Shown here piece after piece: positions 61,469 to 64,000 of a stretch of 64,000 nucleotides of DNA (positions within the stretch are counted from its first letter, which is position 1; every line of letters begins with the position of its first letter). A program made the translations under genes and the position numbers. The notes below the pieces were generated by a model, which saw nothing but the letters and a program-made list of their open reading frames with translations, was not told the origin of the DNA and searched no databases. The DNA comes from Bacteroidales bacterium UBA6267 (GTDB taxonomy: Bacteria > Bacteroidota > Bacteroidia > Bacteroidales > UBA1556): the NCBI GenBank assembly GCA_002440745.1, contig DJVB01000021.1, positions 7,066 through 71,065 of the forward strand, read 5' to 3'.

Positions 61469-61502
61469 ATTGCGAAAAATCATTGGTCTCTCTGACGAGT
61501 TG

Positions 61503-62120
61503 ATGGCAGAATTGGAAGACGGAATAGTGCTGCCCGTCATGGAAGATTTTTATACTATTCAGGGTGAAGGATTTCATACAGGCAAGGCTGCTTGGTTTAT
61601 TCGCATTGGCGGATGTGATGTGGGTTGTCATTGGTGTGATGTCAAAGAGTCGTGGAATCCAAATTTTTTTCCACCTGTCCGAACTCAGGATGTTGTAGGA
61701 AAAGCATTGGAAAATAAAATTCAAACTGTAGTTGTAACTGGCGGTGAACCTTTAAATTATAATTTGCAATTACTTACTAATTTGTTTCATAACAAAAATA
61801 TCTCTTGTCATATCGAAACTTCCGGGTCTTCACCCCTTAGCGGGGATTGGGATTGGATTTGTCTTTCCCCCAAACTTAATAAAAAACCGTTACCTTCAGT
61901 CTATCCGGTTGCGGATGAGTTAAAAGTCATTATAGAAAAAGAGGAAGATTTATTATGGGCAGAGGAGAATGCTTTCAAAGTAAATTCCGATTGCTATCTG
62001 TTTTTACAACCTGAATGGAGCAAGCGCGAGATAATTACACCATTATTAGTTTCATATATTATGAAAAATCCAAAATGGCAGCTTTCTTTGCAATCGCATA
62101 AATATATTCATATTCCCTAA
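61503..62120 (+). CDS. queE: 7-carboxy-7-deazaguanine synthase (radical SAM)
   Basis: Radical-SAM enzyme that makes the deazaguanine ring on the way to queuosine. CX3CX2C cluster motif in GGCDVGCHWCDVKESW, the conserved FYTIQGEGFHTGKAAWFIRI before it, TGGEPLNYN, and WDWICLSPKLNK after. The 205-residue form starts at ATG 61503; an in-frame TTG at 61470 would add 11 residues and cannot be excluded. Other queuosine genes are not in the window. Fourth gene in the ffh-HNH-folD-queE row. Confidence 0.93.
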   Translation: MAELEDGIVLPVMEDFYTIQGEGFHTGKAAWFIRIGGCDVGCHWCDVKESWNPNFFPPVRTQDVVGKALENKIQTVVVTGGEPLNYNLQLLTNLFHNKNISCHIETSGSSPLSGDWDWICLSPKLNKKPLPSVYPVADELKVIIEKEEDLLWAEENAFKVNSDCYLFLQPEWSKREIITPLLVSYIMKNPKWQLSLQSHKYIHIP

Positions 62121-62138
62121 AAGTTAACCAAGAAATCT

Positions 62139-62669
62139 ATGAAAACTAATTTGCCAAATTTTCTTGTTGTAAGTGGAACAGGTCGCAATGTTGGTAAAAC
62201 TACATTAGTGTGTGAAATTCTTAAAAGATTTGCGCCGGAAAATCGAATTGCTGGAGTTAAAATAACTAATCATTTTCACGAAATTGATCAAAAGACTACA
62301 AGTATAATAGCTCAAAATGAGACATATATAATTCTGGAAGAAAGAAATTCAAGTGGTTTAAAGGATACATCTCGATATTTGCAAGATGGAGCTGACTCTT
62401 CTTTTTTAATTATGTATACTGAAGGTAGCCTGTCCAAGGCTTTTGAAGCATTTAGTCATCAAATAAACATTCAAAATGGTCTCTTCATAGTTGAATCAGC
62501 CGCAATACTTGAAATAATTTACCCTGCTGCACATATCTTGCAAACTACAGATAATCAGAATTTAGGACAGTTAAATTACGATGTTGTAAGTTTTTTTGCG
62601 GAAAATTCTTTACCTGATTTTGATTTTTCCCAGATTTCTTCAAGAGGTAACCAATGGATTTTAAAATAG
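62139..62669 (+). CDS. P-loop NTPase, MobB-like
   Basis: 176 residues with Walker A SGTGRNVGKTTLVCEIL at residues about 11-27, similar to MobB/dethiobiotin synthetase-type NTPases, and VKITNHFHEI following as in MobB. Downstream motifs are weak: SSFLIMYTEGSLSKAFEAF, LFIVESAAILEIIYPAAHIL. MobB helps molybdenum cofactor maturation, but no other mo-cofactor gene is near, so the role is open. It begins 18 nt after queE in the same direction and may be translated together with it. Confidence 0.7.
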   Translation: MKTNLPNFLVVSGTGRNVGKTTLVCEILKRFAPENRIAGVKITNHFHEIDQKTTSIIAQNETYIILEERNSSGLKDTSRYLQDGADSSFLIMYTEGSLSKAFEAFSHQINIQNGLFIVESAAILEIIYPAAHILQTTDNQNLGQLNYDVVSFFAENSLPDFDFSQISSRGNQWILK

Positions 62670-62815
62670 TATTCGTGTTAAATTGTCGGCTCAATTAAGG
62701 ATCTATTTATATCCTTTTTTATTAAGTAATTGTGAGTTTTGATATAGTTGAACTACTTGAGTAAAAAAACAGATTTATTTTCAATTATCTAAATGTCTAA
62801 CCTTACATTATAAAT

Positions 62816-62883
62816 GAAAAAGCCCCATAATTGAAAAAGCCCCATAATTGAAAAAGCCCCATAAATGAAAAAGCCCCGGAATG
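62816..62883. repeat. Four tandem copies of a 17-bp unit
   Basis: GAAAAAGCCCCATAATT starts at 62816, 62833 and 62850 (ending ATAAAT in the third), and a fourth partial copy (GAAAAAGCCCCGGAAT) starts at 62867. Its last copy forms the left arm of the terminator at 62868-62906. On the minus strand each copy reads as the 3' arm with its T-run. Confidence 0.75.
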
Positions 62884-62906
62884 TTAAAAACCGAGGCTTT
62901 TTTTAT
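62868..62906 (-). terminator. Terminator of the collagen-like gene
   Basis: AAAAAGCC-C-CGG (62868-62879) pairs with CCG-A-GGCTTTTT with one mismatch and an AT-rich loop, 13 nt after the stop codon on the minus strand. Its T-rich 3' arm is repeated three more times in tandem beyond it. Confidence 0.7.
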
Positions 62907-62918
62907 TAAGTTAAGTTT

Positions 62919-64000
62919 TTATGGTTTAGCCCCTCCAATAATCATCCATTCTGAACCGGTTGAAATTACTGTGATAAAGGAATAATTATGTGAGGAATCA
63001 AAAATAATTGCAGTACTTGCAGGCACATCATCTATAGCCCCACTTGTACAAAGTACACTCACATTGTGATTTATCTGTCTGATTTTAATTGTATAAATTC
63101 TGCCAGTTATACCTGAAGGATTCGGCAATAAGACTTCTATATCGGTAGGTGGATCATCAACGATAATTACGTTATCAGTAGAAGAAAGCGTATAGTTGTT
63201 ATTTATCGTCTGAATGGCTAAAGCCATTGAAGTATTTACTTCCAAACCCGAAGTTGGGGTCATATCGCCAATACCAACTTCTCCAGCATCCGTAATTACC
63301 ATCCTATCGTTAACGGGATTATTACCTCCAGTTTTGAAAATCAGGTCACGAGCATTATTAGTACCTAACCTTAAATCAGTACTTGCAATGTTTCCATCAA
63401 TAAGAAAAGCTGCACTTGATGTGGTTAGTGTTGGGTCGGAATTAAAATCCAATTCTAAGTTACCATGTGAATCAAATTCTATACTTAAAATGGAATCTGC
63501 AGTATTTATTGGACTTCCGGGAGGACCAGTAGGTCCTGTTACACCCATGCCAGATGGTCCAGTTGGTCCAGTTGGTCCAGTTGGCCCTGTGTCACCTTGA
63601 ATACCTTTCAATCCAGGGGATCCTGTTTCACCAGTTGGGCCTGTTATTCCAAGTCCTGATGGCCCTGTTGCTCCGGTTGGCCCTGTATCACCTTGAATAC
63701 CTTTTGAACCGGCGGGTCCAGTTTCTCCGGTTGGTCCAGTAGGACCTGTAGCTCCTGTATCTCCTGCGCCACTAGGTCCTGTAACTCCAGTTGGACCGGT
63801 GTCCCCTTGAATACCTTTTGCTCCGGCTGGACCAGTTTCACCTGAAGGTCCGGTTGGCCCGGTTATTCCAAGTCCAGATGGACCTGTTGCTCCAGTTGGA
63901 CCGGTAGCTCCTGTAGTTCCAGTTCCTGTGTTACCGGTAGGTCCTGTTATTCCAAGCCCTGAAGGACCTGTTGCTCCAGTTGGACCTGTCGCTCCAGTGG
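62919..64000 (-). CDS. Collagen-like Gly-X-Y repeat protein with globular C-terminal head (5' end outside window)
   Basis: The reading frame is open from the right edge: residues continue as G-X-Y triplets (GPTG, GATG, GETG) with Thr at Y in most, as in bacterial collagens whose Thr may be glycosylated. Two recurring modules alternate: KGIQGDTGPTG (near 63590, 63690, 63800) and PSGLGITGPTGETG (near 63650, 63868, 63950). One triplet register slip (GNTGTGTTG) is present without a frameshift. The last about 195 residues form a non-collagen head (LSIEFDSHGNLELDF; MVITDAGEVGIG; YTLSSTDNVIIVDDPP; GSEWMIIGGAKP) like those of phage-tail or exosporium filaments. Probably a surface filament. The start and any signal peptide lie outside. 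Confidence 0.8.
   Translation of the reverse strand, partial: TGATGPTGATGPSGLGITGPTGNTGTGTTGATGPTGATGPSGLGITGPTGPSGETGPAGAKGIQGDTGPTGVTGPSGAGDTGATGPTGPTGETGPAGSKGIQGDTGPTGATGPSGLGITGPTGETGSPGLKGIQGDTGPTGPTGPTGPSGMGVTGPTGPPGSPINTADSILSIEFDSHGNLELDFNSDPTLTTSSAAFLIDGNIASTDLRLGTNNARDLIFKTGGNNPVNDRMVITDAGEVGIGDMTPTSGLEVNTSMALAIQTINNNYTLSSTDNVIIVDDPPTDIEVLLPNPSGITGRIYTIKIRQINHNVSVLCTSGAIDDVPASTAIIFDSSHNYSFITVISTGSEWMIIGGAKP

Noticed and set aside
62816..62883. 17-bp tandem repeats as a CRISPR array
   Set aside because: No spacers separate the units and no cas genes are near; the units belong to the terminator.
62919..63611. Collagen-like gene starting at 63611
   Set aside because: The codon there is TTG inside an unbroken Gly-X-Y run; the same frame stays open to the window edge.

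Overview
The window is a stretch of a Bacteroidota chromosome, most like an environmental, Bacteroidales- or Cytophaga-like lineage. The evidence is low GC, two secreted proteins with C-terminal type IX secretion (Por) sorting domains, Bacteroidota-type LptC and LptE lipoproteins, a SusC/TonB-like outer-membrane barrel, glutamine synthetase III, and repeated use of the Bacteroidota promoter (TTTG, about 20 nt, TAnnTTTG). No rRNA, tRNA, CRISPR array, insertion sequence or prophage was found.

Layout. 0-4.4 kb: pyruvate dehydrogenase E1 alpha (cut by the window edge), a CNNM/CorC-type membrane protein and a PpiD/SurA-like foldase. 4.6-8.6 kb: a small defence patch with a ParD/ParE toxin-antitoxin pair and a one-polypeptide type IIG restriction-modification enzyme. 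8.7-17.7 kb: HD phosphohydrolase, Hsp20, glucosaminidase, SirB1-like protein, nucleoside phosphorylase, universal stress protein, CinA, L28, DgkA, an unknown envelope protein and a MacB-like permease. 18-24.3 kb: glnN, then an envelope operon coaX-OMP-TPR-lptC on the minus strand. 24.3-30.5 kb: an M49-like lipoprotein peptidase and two T9SS-exported Omp28-like proteins. 30.6-37.2 kb: PAP2-like protein, rpoN, asnS, a DUF502 protein, a YjjG-like phosphatase, an ArsC-like protein and an unknown membrane protein. 37.3-42.8 kb: groEL, groES, secG, a TPR protein, lptE and a receiver-less sigma-54 activator.

42.9-52.2 kb: a TonB-type barrel, then a tight six-gene minus-strand operon: PqqD-like protein, ATP-grasp ligase, LysA-fold PLP decarboxylase, urea-transporter/M23-peptidase fusion, outer-membrane barrel and TPR protein. 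This operon is the best candidate here for an undescribed system. Its gene content suggests that a small molecule or peptide is made in the cytosol and that its use is coupled to the envelope. 52.4-64 kb: lytic transglycosylase and uvrA; a PspC/PadR pair with a palindromic operator; ffh with a free-standing NUMOD4-HNH endonuclease gene before folD; queE; a MobB-like NTPase; and a long collagen-like protein running off the right edge.

Cross-cutting observations. hsp20 and groES share an upstream block with identical internal spacing (CTTYGGYA, 8 nt, GACTAAG) that is not the housekeeping promoter. lptC carries a perfect 15-bp terminator-like hairpin inside its signal-peptide codons. glnN has two identical G6 repeats 51 nt apart, the second overlapping its -33 element. 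A terminator-ended, repeat-rich stretch between divergent asnS and the DUF502 gene may encode a small RNA. Several apparent TTG or upstream starts lie inside -7 elements, so those starts were moved downstream.
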